Shown here: in pieces, positions 1 through 9,066 of the stretch
How positions within the stretch are numbered: position 1 is the first letter of the stretch
How the letters are laid out: each line of letters starts with the position of its first letter
Assembly: GCA_024278055.1 (NCBI GenBank)
Contig: JAJRTY010000110.1
Span: forward strand, 1 to 52,695
Reading direction: 5' to 3'
From: Alphaproteobacteria bacterium
GTDB lineage: Bacteria > Pseudomonadota > Alphaproteobacteria > Rhizobiales > JAJFHR01
DNA length: 52,695 nucleotides
The notes under the pieces: model-generated
What the model was told of the DNA's origin: nothing
Seen by the model: the letters and a program-made list of their open reading frames with translations, nothing else
Databases searched by the model: none
Program-made: the position numbers and the translations under genes

Positions 1-70
1 CAGCCCGCTCCCCCGGCCCAACCACCCGATAAGGTACCCTGAGGGGTGGTTGGGCCGGGGGAGCGGGCTG
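1..70. repeat. 70-bp near-perfect palindrome
   Basis: Two 27-bp arms (1-27 and 44-70) are exact reverse complements and enclose a 16-nt centre that itself contains GGTACC. The arms are very GC-rich compared with the surrounding sequence. There is no T-run after it on either side, so a simple Rho-independent terminator is not supported. It could be the 3' hairpin of a gene outside the window or a dispersed palindromic element. A smaller hairpin, GTCGCT-gaa-AGCGAC, follows at 87-101. The rest of 102-257 shows nothing I can name beyond being the leader of the chemoreceptor gene. Confidence 0.85.
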
Positions 71-270
71 GCTTCAGGACTAAAATGTCGCTGAAAGCGA
101 CTTTCGGGTCAGACACTTAGACGCCGGACGACTTCTGTTCCTTCATGGTTTTTTAATGCCGAGGGAGTACAACACGTGGACACGGGTGGGCACCGTTTTC
201 ACAATCATTATCGGTTTTTGGCATTGCTGAATTCTGGCATTTTTAACGCCCTTGAACAAGGAGATTGAAT

Positions 271-1758
271 ATGTGGTCGCGTCCGAATTCCGATTCTTTC
301 AACGTACTGGCAGCGTTGATGAAATCTCAAGCAATCATCGAGTTTAAACCGGACGGAACGATTATAGGGGCCAATGGGATTTTTCTCGATGCGATGGGCT
401 ATACCCTGGAAGAAATCGCCGGTAAGCATCATTCCATGTTCGTTGAATCTGACTATGCCGGTTCGATGGAATATAAAGAGTTCTGGGAGACATTGAGACA
501 GGGCCGTTTCCACCAAGAGGAATTCAAACGGTTCGGCAGGCATGGTAAAGAAATCTGGATTCAGGCTTCCTACAACCCTGTTACAGACGCCGGTGGCAAG
601 ATTTTAAAAATAGTAAAACTGGCAACTGACATTACGGACCGGAAATTGATAGCCGCCGACAATTTAGGTCAGCTTGCAGCCATCAGAAAATCTCAGGCAG
701 TGATTGAGTTCAATCTGGATGGTACAATCATTGGTGCTAACGGCAACTTCCTTGAGACACTGGGATATCGCCTTGAGGAAATCGTCGGCAAGCATCATTC
801 AATGTTTGTTGAGCCTGAGGATCGCGACTGCGTCGATTATACCCGGTTCTGGGATGGTATACGAGCTGGAAATTTTCAGTCCGGTGAGTTCAAACGTATC
901 GGTAAAGGTGGCCGGGAGGTATGGATTCAGGCCACCTACAATCCGATTGCCGACATGAATGGGAATTTGTTCAAGGTAGTAAAATACGCCAGCGACACTA
1001 CAAAAATAGTAAATGAACGATTGCAGCGTGAAGATGCTACCCGTGATATGGATCGGCAGTTTTCCGAGATCACTGAAATTGTTGAACACGCGGCTCAGCA
1101 GTCTATTACCGCTGCCGAGGCCACCAACGAAACATCATCCAGTGTCCAGTCCGTAGCTGCCGGCGCGGAAGAGTTATCCAGCTCCGTGGCAGAAATAAGC
1201 CGCCAGGTCACTCAGGCTCTCGAGATCACATCGAATGCAGTTAATGAAGCCGAGCTGACCAGTGGTATTATTGGCGGTTTGGCAGAATCCGTGCTTAAAA
1301 TCAATGAGGTTGTCGAACTGATTAGTAACATTGCCAAGCAGACCAACCTGCTTGCGCTCAATGCCACAATCGAAGCCGCGCGGGCAGGTGAATCGGGAAA
1401 AGGATTTGCAGTTGTCGCCAGCGAGGTGAAAATGCTGGCCAATCAGACAGCCCAGGCCACCGATCAGATCGGCGGTCAGATTTCCGAGGTTCAAACTGCG
1501 ACCAATGCGGCGGTAAAGGCGATTGAGGCCTTTTCCGGGACCATCAGTGAGATTAACGAAATATCGTCGTCCATCGGCAGCGCTGTTGATGAGCAGACGT
1601 CAGTGACCCAGGAGATTTCCGGAAGCATGCAGACCGCTTCCAATCGTGTCGAAATGATTGCGGTCAATGTTAAAGAAATCGCCAGCGCCACCCAGCAAAT
1701 CAAGCAAATCAACGATGCCACGACCGAGGTTTGGGAAGCGTCGCGCGCAATTGGCTAA
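271..1758 (+). CDS. Soluble methyl-accepting chemotaxis protein with two PAS domains
   Basis: Cytoplasmic chemoreceptor that would pass a PAS-sensed signal (redox, oxygen or a small ligand) to CheA/CheW. About 495 residues. Two tandem PAS domains cover roughly residues 12-120 and 135-245 and are clearly duplicated: both contain [15 protein letters not shown] and EFKR..G..G.E.WIQA. The C-terminal half (about 260-495) is the MCP signalling coiled coil with the conserved tip [17 protein letters not shown] see no membrane segment, no HAMP domain and no C-terminal receptor-tether pentapeptide. The ATG at 271 is preferred over the in-frame TTG at 265 because AAGGAGA (258-264) lies 6 nt upstream of it. 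A terminator candidate follows at 1791. The ligand is unknown; lying upstream of the phosphonate genes may be coincidental. Confidence 0.9.
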   Translation: MWSRPNSDSFNVLAALMKSQAIIEFKPDGTIIGANGIFLDAMGYTLEEIAGKHHSMFVESDYAGSMEYKEFWETLRQGRFHQEEFKRFGRHGKEIWIQASYNPVTDAGGKILKIVKLATDITDRKLIAADNLGQLAAIRKSQAVIEFNLDGTIIGANGNFLETLGYRLEEIVGKHHSMFVEPEDRDCVDYTRFWDGIRAGNFQSGEFKRIGKGGREVWIQATYNPIADMNGNLFKVVKYASDTTKIVNERLQREDATRDMDRQFSEITEIVEHAAQQSITAAEATNETSSSVQSVAAGAEELSSSVAEISRQVTQALEITSNAVNEAELTSGIIGGLAESVLKINEVVELISNIAKQTNLLALNATIEAARAGESGKGFAVVASEVKMLANQTAQATDQIGGQISEVQTATNAAVKAIEAFSGTISEINEISSSIGSAVDEQTSVTQEISGSMQTASNRVEMIAVNVKEIASATQQIKQINDATTEVWEASRAIG

Positions 1759-1790
1759 GTAGGGCAAAAAACGCTTGAACAATCCAAGTA

Positions 1791-1816
1791 CGGGCCCGCC
1801 ATGGCCTGGTTTTTTT
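1791..1816 (+). terminator. Rho-independent terminator candidate after the chemoreceptor gene
   Basis: A 6-bp stem, CGGGCC with GGCCTG (one G-U pair), a 6-nt loop and a run of seven T residues, about 33 nt after the stop codon. The stem is short, so this is a moderate call. Confidence 0.5.
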
Positions 1817-2253
1817 CAAATCATCTTGGCGTTGGGCAATGCCTGCTGTTTTCAGATCACACTCAAAGATGCGCAATCCGATGCAACTATCTATCGGAAT
1901 AACCTATAGCATACATTGAAATTAGCGGCTTGACGGATGACAGGTATTTCTTTCATGATTGCCGGGTGATGAGATGTTTTTAAACTTCTGGGTAGGTGAG
2001 TTTCTAAAAAAACCTGCCAAGTTGGGTGGGAAATTTTGTCACAAATTTGTTGTAATTGTTTCAAACAGCCTTTGAGTTGTTGTAATTGTTTCAAAATGTC
2101 GTAAAGTTCATGTACTCTATGTTCAGGGGGTGAGGGTTTTAAATTGATTTTTGAAGCTAAATCACAATCCGAAACAAAATCTCGCCGACCATGGAGTCGG
2201 CAAAGAGTTTGAGGACACACAATCGTCGCGTTGTTATAACAGGGAGAAACCAA
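1817..2253 (+). promoter_or_regulatory. Leader of the AEP importer operon with a 19-bp tandem direct repeat
   Basis: No convincing gene lies between the chemoreceptor and the binding protein. The region is AT-rich and holds two exact copies of TTGTTGTAATTGTTTCAAA at 2047-2065 and 2077-2095. Their start-to-start distance is exactly 30 bp, close to three helical turns, which suits paired regulator sites on one DNA face. A small hairpin GCCGAC-catgga-GTCGGC lies at 2184-2201 in the probable 5' leader. Only a single CTGTCAT half (minus strand, near 1937) resembles a Pho box, so PhoB control is not supported. I infer that the tandem repeat is an operator or activator site for the importer. Confidence 0.5.
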
Positions 2254-3300
2254 ATGAAATTAATCAAAAAAACAACACTAGCGAGCCTGTTTTCGGGCCT
2301 GATGGCAGGTGTCGCTGTATTCGCCATGAGCAGCTCTATGTCTGTCTCTGCCGGGGAGTTGACAGTCTATACAGCTGTTGAAGCAGAAGACCTTAAAAAA
2401 TATGCTGCGAAATTCAATGAAGACTATCCCGATATCAAGATCAATTGGGTGCGCGATTCTACCGGCATCGTAACCGCCAAACTTCTGGCTGAAAAAAACA
2501 ATCCGCAGGCTGACGTTGTCTGGGGCCTGGCCGCCACATCGCTTCTTCTGTTGAAGAGTGAAGGCATGCTCGAAGCTTACAGCCCCAAAGGTGTTGAAAA
2601 ACTTGACAAGAAGTTTGTTGACAAATCAAAGCCACCGGCATGGGTAGGTATGGACGCCTGGGTTGCCGCTGTTTGTTACAACACGGTCGAAGCCGCCAAG
2701 AACAATCTGACACCGCCCAAGACCTGGAAAGACCTGACCAAGCCTATGTATAAGGGCATGGTGATTATGCCTAATCCGAATTCATCGGGCACAGGCTTTC
2801 TTGACGTATCAAGCTGGTTGCAGTTGTTTGGCGAAGAAGGTGGCTGGAAGTTCATGGATGGCCTGCATGAAAACATTGCACGCTACACCCATTCAGGATC
2901 CAAGCCCTGCAAACTTGCCGCTGCCGGTGAAATCCCGATTGGTGTTTCTTTCGCCTTCCGCGGTGCCAAATCAAAAGCCAAAGGCGCGCCAATTGACATT
3001 ATCGTGCCTGAAGAAGGTGTAGGCTGGGACATGGAAGCCACAGCAATCATTGCCGGCACTGACAACCTTAAAGATGCTAAAACTCTGGTTGACTGGTCAA
3101 TCACCAAAAAGGCTAATGAAATGTATAATGCCGGTTACGCCGTTGTGGCCTATCCAGGTGTTGCCAAGCCGGTCAAGTTTTTCCCGGAAAACCTGCTGGA
3201 AAAAATGATCCCTAATGATTTTGAGTTTGCAGCAAACAATCGCAAGCGCATTCTGGCTGAGTGGCAGAAGCGATACGATGGAAAATCTGATCCAAAATAA
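2254..3300 (+). CDS. aepX: 2-aminoethylphosphonate ABC transporter, periplasmic binding protein
   Basis: Probable solute receptor of an AEP importer (the PhnS2/AepX type of iron/spermidine-like binding proteins). About 348 residues. An N-terminal signal peptide (Lys-rich start, hydrophobic stretch GLMAGVAVFAMSSSMSVSAG) should direct it to the periplasm. The mature part begins with ELTVYTAVEAEDLKKYAAKF, typical of this family, followed by the two-lobe fold. ATG 2254 has AGGGAG just upstream; an in-frame extension to 2191 has no ribosome site and would bury the signal peptide. It is followed by the ATPase and permease genes after a 223-nt gap containing a hairpin and a dispersed repeat. The ligand is assigned from family and from phnWAY nearby, not from binding residues; some relatives bind other phosphonates. 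Confidence 0.85.
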   Translation: MKLIKKTTLASLFSGLMAGVAVFAMSSSMSVSAGELTVYTAVEAEDLKKYAAKFNEDYPDIKINWVRDSTGIVTAKLLAEKNNPQADVVWGLAATSLLLLKSEGMLEAYSPKGVEKLDKKFVDKSKPPAWVGMDAWVAAVCYNTVEAAKNNLTPPKTWKDLTKPMYKGMVIMPNPNSSGTGFLDVSSWLQLFGEEGGWKFMDGLHENIARYTHSGSKPCKLAAAGEIPIGVSFAFRGAKSKAKGAPIDIIVPEEGVGWDMEATAIIAGTDNLKDAKTLVDWSITKKANEMYNAGYAVVAYPGVAKPVKFFPENLLEKMIPNDFEFAANNRKRILAEWQKRYDGKSDPK

Positions 3301-3333
3301 GCGCTTCGCAGATTTTTGATCTATGAACTTGGG

Positions 3334-3362
3334 CGCCGGTAGTAAAATCCTTGCTACCGGCG
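3334..3362 (+). terminator. Hairpin between binding-protein and ATPase genes
   Basis: CGCCGGTAG (3334-3342) pairs perfectly with CTACCGGCG (3354-3362) around an 11-nt loop. No T-run follows. It is better read as an mRNA stabilising or attenuating hairpin, which would help keep the binding protein in excess over the membrane subunits, than as a full terminator. Confidence 0.5.
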
Positions 3363-3393
3363 TTCAAAATATATGCAATCATTTCGAGATAAT

Positions 3394-3494
3394 TAGAGCA
3401 CTTCCCGAAAAGTGGGAACCGATTTTCGGACAAGAAGTGCGTAAAAACGAAAAATAGAGCATTTACACATTTCAGATTTTAACGAAAAATGCTC
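3394..3494. repeat. Rhizobiales-type intergenic palindromic repeat
   Basis: Two consecutive hairpins: GCACTTC/GAAGTGC with inner CCGAAAA/TTTTCGG (3398-3440), then GAGCATTT/AAATGCTC (3458-3494). The wording, a GAGCA-start followed by CCGAAAAGTG and a matching TTTTCGG, resembles the dispersed hairpin repeats I recall from Rhizobium, Brucella and Bradyrhizobium intergenic regions. It splits the AEP importer operon. The opening TTAGAGCACTTC is shared with the large palindrome at 52405. Confidence 0.7.
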
Positions 3495-3523
3495 CGGCTT
3501 GATGATGGGTGAAATTGGGGACC

Positions 3524-4624
3524 ATGGCAGAGGCACAGATAACCAGCGGATATTTGCAAATCAAAGGTATCACCAAGAAATTTGGTGAGTTTACAGCGCT
3601 GGATAACATTTCGCTCGAGATTCATGAAGGCGAATTTATTTGTTTTCTCGGGCCATCGGGGTGTGGCAAGACAACTTTTTTAAGAGCCATTGCCGGTCTC
3701 GATATCCAGACCTACGGTGTTATTGAGCAATCCGGTAAAGACATATCGACCCTGCCGCCAAGCGAGCGCGATTTTGGTATTGTTTTTCAGTCTTATGCAT
3801 TGTTCCCAAATCTGAAAGTCCGCCGCAATATAGCTTTTGGCCTTGAAAACCGCGGTGTCTCCAAACCCGATATTGATGCCAGAGTAACAGAACTTCTCGA
3901 ACTCGTAGGGCTGCCCGAACAGGGCGATAAATACCCGGCACAATTGTCCGGTGGCCAGCAACAACGCATTGCCCTGGCCCGCGCTATCGCCACCAAGCCG
4001 GGTCTGCTTTTGCTTGATGAGCCCCTGTCAGCACTAGATGCGAAAGTCCGGGTCCATCTTCGCCATGAAATAAAAGAACTGCAGGCCAATCTCGGTATCA
4101 CCACCATCATGGTAACCCACGATCAGGAAGAAGCCCTGACCATGGCCGACAGGATTGTGGTGATGAACCATGGCGTGATCGATCAGGTTGGTACGCCAAT
4201 TGAAATATATACCGAGCCGGCCACACCTTTTGTTGCAGATTTTATCGGCAAAATGAATTTCCTGCCCGGTCAGGTGAGCAAAAACGGCATTGTCAAAATT
4301 GGCAATATTTCATTGACTGCCGACACTGGAAATTTTGCCCAGGGCGATGATGTTACCATAGCCGTCCGGCCCGAAAACATTATCGTTCTCGAAGGTTCCG
4401 ACAAGCCGGAGAATACTGTGCCGGTAGTGGTAAAGGCAATGGAATTCCTGGGAGCTTTTTATCGTGCAACCCTGATGTATAACCAGATGGGTGATGTTGA
4501 GTTTGGTGCGGACTTTTCCATTAACATGACGCGCCGCACCGATATTAAACTGGGTGATGAAGTTAATATCATTCTGCCGTCAGACCGGGTTCTGGTCTAT
4601 CCCGAGGGTGTAAAGAATGGCTGA
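3524..4624 (+). CDS. aepV: 2-aminoethylphosphonate ABC transporter, ATP-binding protein
   Basis: Cytoplasmic ATPase that powers the adjacent importer (PhnT2/AepV type). About 366 residues. Visible motifs in order: Walker A GPSGCGKTT, Q-loop FQSYALFPNL, signature LSGGQQQRIALARA, Walker B LLLLDEP, D-loop SALD and the switch histidine in MVTHDQEEA. The C-terminal third is the TOBE-type regulatory domain typical of the spermidine/iron/AEP ATPases. Start is uncertain: ATG 3524 is chosen, but an in-frame GTG at 3509 is also possible because the nearest purine run (GGGG, 3517-3520) sits very close to 3524. The gene overlaps the permease gene by 8 nt, which suggests translational coupling. Confidence 0.88.
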   Translation: MAEAQITSGYLQIKGITKKFGEFTALDNISLEIHEGEFICFLGPSGCGKTTFLRAIAGLDIQTYGVIEQSGKDISTLPPSERDFGIVFQSYALFPNLKVRRNIAFGLENRGVSKPDIDARVTELLELVGLPEQGDKYPAQLSGGQQQRIALARAIATKPGLLLLDEPLSALDAKVRVHLRHEIKELQANLGITTIMVTHDQEEALTMADRIVVMNHGVIDQVGTPIEIYTEPATPFVADFIGKMNFLPGQVSKNGIVKIGNISLTADTGNFAQGDDVTIAVRPENIIVLEGSDKPENTVPVVVKAMEFLGAFYRATLMYNQMGDVEFGADFSINMTRRTDIKLGDEVNIILPSDRVLVYPEGVKNG

Positions 4625-6629
4625 TATCACGAGTGATTCCGGCCGAAAACAGCCAATTGTCAAACAAAAAATAGGCAGCGACGACTGGACCATGCGCGCC
4701 TTTATGGTGGTGATCGCCATCTACCTCGTGGTCGCCCTGGCACTACCGCTATATGCGATGATGTCAAAATCATTTGAGACCTACCGCTTTGAGCTTGATC
4801 GCTTTGAACTGCAGGTCGATAAAGGCGATGGCTGGAGCGAAGTCACAACGGTTGCAGATCTAAACCGGAAGATCAATGCTATCGCTGCCGATGAACTGGC
4901 CACCAGCGCCGATGGCCGTCCGGCCATTACCAAGCTGTTTCCAGACTTCAGTTTTCGTTCAAAAACCAACTATCGCGTGCGAAATGTTGCCGGATCAGAT
5001 GCGGTATTTCTCATTGGCAGTGAGCGCATTGCCCACAATGAGTGGGTGGAATTATCCAGTAATGACTTCCGGCGTGTGGTGTTGCGCCCCTCACCCTCCA
5101 CCGGTTTTGAAAATTTCCGCACTTATTTCTCGACGCCAGCGCTGTTTAATTCGGTCTATAATTCTTTAGCCATCGCCTTTATTGTGACGATCATCACAGT
5201 GAGCCTGGCTTTCGCCTTTGCCTACGCGCTCAACCGCAGCTGTATGCGTTATAAGGGCGTGTTCAGATTAATCGCCATGGCACCACTGCTGGTGCCGTCT
5301 TTGCTGCCCGGTATTGCTCTGGTCTATCTGTTTGGCAATCAGGGCATGCTCAAGGAATTGATGTTCGGCTATTCGATTTACGGACCTATAGGCATCATCA
5401 TCGGTTCGGTGTGTTTCACCTTCCCCCATGCCATGATTATCATTAACACCTCTTTGGCGCTGTCTGATGCGAGGCTTTATGAGGCCGCAACCTCACTGCG
5501 CACGCCAAGGTTCAAGATATTCCGCCTCATCACCATCCCCGGTGCGCGTTACGGCCTGATTTCAGCAGCCTTTGTCGTCTTTAACCTGGTCATTACCGAT
5601 TTTGGCCTGCCCAAAGTCATCGGTGGTCAGTTCAATGTTCTTGCCGTTGATATCTATAAACAGGTCATCGGCCAGCAGAATTTCCAGATGGGCGCGGTTG
5701 TCTCCGTCGTCCTCCTGATACCTGCCCTCATAGCTTTTTCGGTTGACCGTTATATTCAAAAGAAACAGGTAGCCCTGTTGAGTTCGCGCTCGGTCACCTA
5801 CCAGCCCACACCAAACAAGACCTTTGACCGCCAGATGTTTGCTTATTGCGCCGCGATCAGCTTGATTATTGTCACCATACTTGGCGTTTGTCAGTATGCT
5901 GCGTTAATCAAATTCTGGCCTTATGACCTCAGCTTGTCATTGTCTAATTATGCCTTCGATCTGATGGATGGTGGCGGTTGGGATTCATACCGCAACTCGA
6001 TAAAACTGGCCCTTTTAACCGCCATGTTCGGTACCATCGTTGTCTTCACCGGCGCCTATATGGTTGAAAAAGCCCGTGGATTTGAAAATGGCAGAACAGT
6101 GTTCCAGTTGCTGGCCATGATGCCGATGGCCATACCCGGCATGGTTTTGGGGCTGGCCTATATTTTCTTTTTCAACAATCCCGCCAACCCGTTTAATTTC
6201 ATCTACGCTACCATGGCGATTTTGGTGGTCAGTACGGTTACTCATTTTTATACAGTGTCGCACTTAACGGCTGTTACCGCGCTAAAACAGATGGACAATG
6301 AATTTGAATCTGTCGGTGCTTCGCTCAAACAACCGTTCTATAAAGTCATGGGTCTGGTAACCGTGCCGGTGTGCCTGCCGGCAATCCTCGACATCTGGAT
6401 GTACCTGTTCGTCAACGCCATGACCACGGTATCCGCCGTGGTCTTCCTCTATAGCTCTGATACCACCCTGGCCTCGGTGGCAGTGCTCAACATGGATGAT
6501 GCCGGTGATGTCGCCCCGGCAGCCGCCATGGGCATGATGATCTTCTACACCAATGTGGGTGCGCGCATTCTGCATGCCGGATTATCACGCCTCCTCCTCA
6601 AAAAAACTCAGGCCTGGCGAATGCGATAG
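4617..6629 (+). CDS. aepW: 2-aminoethylphosphonate ABC transporter, fused two-domain permease
   Basis: Inner-membrane channel of the AEP importer (PhnU2/AepW type), with two binding-protein-dependent permease domains in one 670-residue chain. The first domain spans about 175-385 and the second about 460-665. Coupling-loop motifs can be seen in each half: EAATSLRTPRFKIFRLITIPG and ESVGASLKQPFYKVMGLVTVP. About a dozen hydrophobic segments are visible. Odd point: after the first membrane segment (about 27-50) there is a hydrophilic stretch of about 120 residues (about 52-170) before the first permease domain. If the family is usually near 550-580 residues, as I recall, this insertion accounts for the extra length; it would lie in the periplasm. 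It overlaps the ATPase gene and ends the importer operon. Confidence 0.87.
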   Translation: MADITSDSGRKQPIVKQKIGSDDWTMRAFMVVIAIYLVVALALPLYAMMSKSFETYRFELDRFELQVDKGDGWSEVTTVADLNRKINAIAADELATSADGRPAITKLFPDFSFRSKTNYRVRNVAGSDAVFLIGSERIAHNEWVELSSNDFRRVVLRPSPSTGFENFRTYFSTPALFNSVYNSLAIAFIVTIITVSLAFAFAYALNRSCMRYKGVFRLIAMAPLLVPSLLPGIALVYLFGNQGMLKELMFGYSIYGPIGIIIGSVCFTFPHAMIIINTSLALSDARLYEAATSLRTPRFKIFRLITIPGARYGLISAAFVVFNLVITDFGLPKVIGGQFNVLAVDIYKQVIGQQNFQMGAVVSVVLLIPALIAFSVDRYIQKKQVALLSSRSVTYQPTPNKTFDRQMFAYCAAISLIIVTILGVCQYAALIKFWPYDLSLSLSNYAFDLMDGGGWDSYRNSIKLALLTAMFGTIVVFTGAYMVEKARGFENGRTVFQLLAMMPMAIPGMVLGLAYIFFFNNPANPFNFIYATMAILVVSTVTHFYTVSHLTAVTALKQMDNEFESVGASLKQPFYKVMGLVTVPVCLPAILDIWMYLFVNAMTTVSAVVFLYSSDTTLASVAVLNMDDAGDVAPAAAMGMMIFYTNVGARILHAGLSRLLLKKTQAWRMR

Positions 6630-6801
6630 GCATAAGCGAAAAACCTCTATCCCGCCCTCCCCACAAGAGCGAATCAGGCTCGACAGGCCTTTATGGTTAA
6701 TGTAATGATAACAATTAAGTCCCTGACAGAATCCGATGGCTTTACCCACCAATGCCTGTCAGGCTTTCAAAAAGTCGGGGACAGGATTGGGGAAAATCCA
6801 C

Positions 6802-9066
6802 ATGTTGAAAATCCTTTTACGCGGTGGGAGATTGACCAAATATAAGGGAGAAACTGCGAGTTTTGCGCTCGGCCTCGGAATTTCCAGTCCCTGTGTTGCC
6901 GCCAATTCTGCCCCTGCGACCGTATTTGAGCGCATGGCCTCTGCCTTGGGTTCATCGGTATCGGCCCGCGCGCTTGGCTCTGTCGGACTTGTGGCCGGAC
7001 TGATGCTTTTGCCTAGTGCCGCCCACGCTGCCCCGGACGCCTGTAGCGTTGCCGGCAATGTGGTGACCTGCACTGGTGACCAGTCGGCGGGGATCGCCAG
7101 CGGCGCTGATTTTGCCGTACCGCCGATCGACACCCTCAATGTCAACAACCTGACCCAGGATATTGCCCCGGCGGCTGGTGTTGACGGCGTAAATTTTACC
7201 AGTGTCGGCGATATTACCATTAACGGCGATACTGGCGTATTTGCCATCACGACGAGCGGCAATGACGCCGAGGGGATTTTCGCACTTACCTCTGGCGGCG
7301 GCAATATCACGGTGACCCAGACCGGCAACTTCATAACGTCGGCAGCTGGGATTGTGGCACGCGTCAACGGCGGTAGCGGCAATATCACGGTGACCGAGAC
7401 CGGCAACATCACGACTGCGAACATTTTTGCCGACGGGATTAGCGCAACTACCACCGGCGGAGGCAATGTCACGGTGACTCAGACCGGCACCATCATAACG
7501 CAGGGCTTCGGTGCCGACGGGATTGACGCAAGGGCCACCAATGGCGGCAATGTCACGGTGACTCAGACCGGCAACATCACGACAGCGGGCAACTTTGCCG
7601 AGGGGTTTGACGTATTTGCCGACGGTGGAGCCGGCACGATTAACATCACGACGAACAGCACCATTGTGGCTGCCGCTTCTACGGGTATCCTGGTCGATAA
7701 TCGTGGCACCGGTGCTACCAACATTACCACGGCAGGGGTTGTAAGCGGAACAACCGGCATTGAAATTTTGAACCGTACCAACAATTCGCCAACCACGATC
7801 AACAACTCCGCCGCCATTACCGGCACCGGTGGTGTTGCCATTAACTTTCGTGGCAATGGCAATGACACGCTCAACATACTACCGGGTTCGGTGATTAACG
7901 GCACCATTGATTTTGGTAATGGCAATGCCAATGACGTTGATACGCTCAATGTCGCTCCCGGGGTTAATGCGGTATTGACCTTTGCCGATGCCGGCGGTCT
8001 TGGTCAGGGTGACACAGCGCTGCAAAGCGCGCCGGAAAACACCAGCTCCAACGTCTTCCTGATCAATGGCGGTACTCAGGCAGTTGCGGTTGATCCCACC
8101 GGCTTTGCCGCTGTGGGCGTGGCTTTGGGCAGTCTGATCTCGTCGATTTTCAACTCCATTGACAATAATGCAAGCGGATCACCAGCCACCGCTGTTCCTG
8201 CGGGGGGCACTGCCGGTGTCATTCCTGCCGGTGGTGATGTTGCTTATGGTGCCGGCAGACGGCTTTGGGTCTCGGGCTTTGGCGGCAAGCAGAAGGTTGA
8301 AAGCTCGTCCAGTCAGACTAGTATTGATAATCGCTTTGGCGGCGGCATTACCGGGGTTGAAAGCGGCTCGGGCGGCAGCTCTTACGGTGTCTTTGGCGGC
8401 TATGGGGTGAGCAATCTCGATTTAGAATTTGGTGCCGGAGATGTTGAAGTTGATTCAGCTTTTGGCGGTGCTTACTGGAAAATCAGCACCGGCACGTTCA
8501 ATGTCAATCTGGCCATTGTTGCAGGCTCGGCTGATCAGGACACCACGCGTAATGTCAGTGGTGTTAATGCCCGTGGCGAGAGCGACGGCTGGTTCTTCTC
8601 GCCATCAATCACTGTTGCCGCACCGATGGAGTTTTACGCCCAGCCGGTGATTTTCAGTGCCCGTGTCAGCTATGCCGGATTGTTTTTGGATGGCTATACT
8701 GAAACCGGCGTTGCCAATCCGCTCACCGTTGGTGACCGCGATGTGCATATTCTGAACACCCGCGCCCAGGTTAACGTGCCCTACACTATGGCCGGCAAGG
8801 ACGGATCAGGATCACGGCTCGACCTGCGTGCTGGCGTCGATGCCCAGTTTGATGCCGGTTCCGACAAGGCAGCACTTGTGGTTGGCGGCACACCGTTCAG
8901 CTTTTCAACCCAACTCGATGATCAGGTTGCAGGCTTTATCGGCACCACGATCAGCGTCACCTCAGCCAGCGGCATGTTCAACTTCTCAGCCTCCGGCGAA
9001 GTACAATCAACCTTCGATGGCGGCTACCAGGCAGTTGGCGAAGTCCGCGCTGCGGTGAATTTTTAG
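6802..9066 (+). CDS. Autotransporter beta-barrel protein with tandem repeat passenger
   Basis: Type V secreted surface protein, about 754 residues from ATG 6802. The start is preceded by GGGGA about 8 nt upstream; the frame also stays open back to an ATG at 6736. The N-terminus is an extended signal region with its hydrophobic core ending in PSAAHAA near residue 75. The passenger contains at least four imperfect repeats of about 30 residues around G[GS]N[IV]TVT[QE]TG (residues about 170-280; DNA 7296-7640), followed by a Gly/Asn-rich beta-helix-like stretch. The C-terminal 270 residues form a typical autotransporter barrel (begins near RLWVSGFGG) and the chain ends in phenylalanine, the usual BAM signal. 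Function (adhesion, biofilm or shielding) cannot be told. It sits between the phosphonate importer and the phosphonate regulator without obvious functional link. Its stop overlaps the LysR stop by 2 bases, tail to tail. Confidence 0.85.
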   Translation: MLKILLRGGRLTKYKGETASFALGLGISSPCVAANSAPATVFERMASALGSSVSARALGSVGLVAGLMLLPSAAHAAPDACSVAGNVVTCTGDQSAGIASGADFAVPPIDTLNVNNLTQDIAPAAGVDGVNFTSVGDITINGDTGVFAITTSGNDAEGIFALTSGGGNITVTQTGNFITSAAGIVARVNGGSGNITVTETGNITTANIFADGISATTTGGGNVTVTQTGTIITQGFGADGIDARATNGGNVTVTQTGNITTAGNFAEGFDVFADGGAGTINITTNSTIVAAASTGILVDNRGTGATNITTAGVVSGTTGIEILNRTNNSPTTINNSAAITGTGGVAINFRGNGNDTLNILPGSVINGTIDFGNGNANDVDTLNVAPGVNAVLTFADAGGLGQGDTALQSAPENTSSNVFLINGGTQAVAVDPTGFAAVGVALGSLISSIFNSIDNNASGSPATAVPAGGTAGVIPAGGDVAYGAGRRLWVSGFGGKQKVESSSSQTSIDNRFGGGITGVESGSGGSSYGVFGGYGVSNLDLEFGAGDVEVDSAFGGAYWKISTGTFNVNLAIVAGSADQDTTRNVSGVNARGESDGWFFSPSITVAAPMEFYAQPVIFSARVSYAGLFLDGYTETGVANPLTVGDRDVHILNTRAQVNVPYTMAGKDGSGSRLDLRAGVDAQFDAGSDKAALVVGGTPFSFSTQLDDQVAGFIGTTISVTSASGMFNFSASGEVQSTFDGGYQAVGEVRAAVNF
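7296..7640 (+). repeat. Tandem coding repeats in the autotransporter passenger
   Basis: The unit GGCAAT[AG]TCACGGTGAC is repeated at about 7301, 7378, 7462 and 7546, giving spacings of 77-84 nt. Copy number could vary by slippage or recombination, which would change the length of the exposed beta-helix. Confidence 0.7.

Noticed and set aside
1920..1960. Possible Pho box before the AEP importer
   Set aside because: Only one CTGTCAT-like half is present; the second half at 11-bp spacing is missing.
2047..2095. CRISPR-like repeat
   Set aside because: Only two copies with an 11-nt gap; no array and no cas genes anywhere in the window.
2184..2201. Short hairpin as a terminator of the aepX leader
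   Set aside because: The 6-bp stem has no T-run and lies just before the ribosome site, so attenuation cannot be argued.
6759..7472. Long antisense reading frame (237 codons) opposite the autotransporter
   Set aside because: It is a product of the repetitive, GC-biased coding strand; its Pro/Val-rich translation shows no domain and it has no ribosome site.
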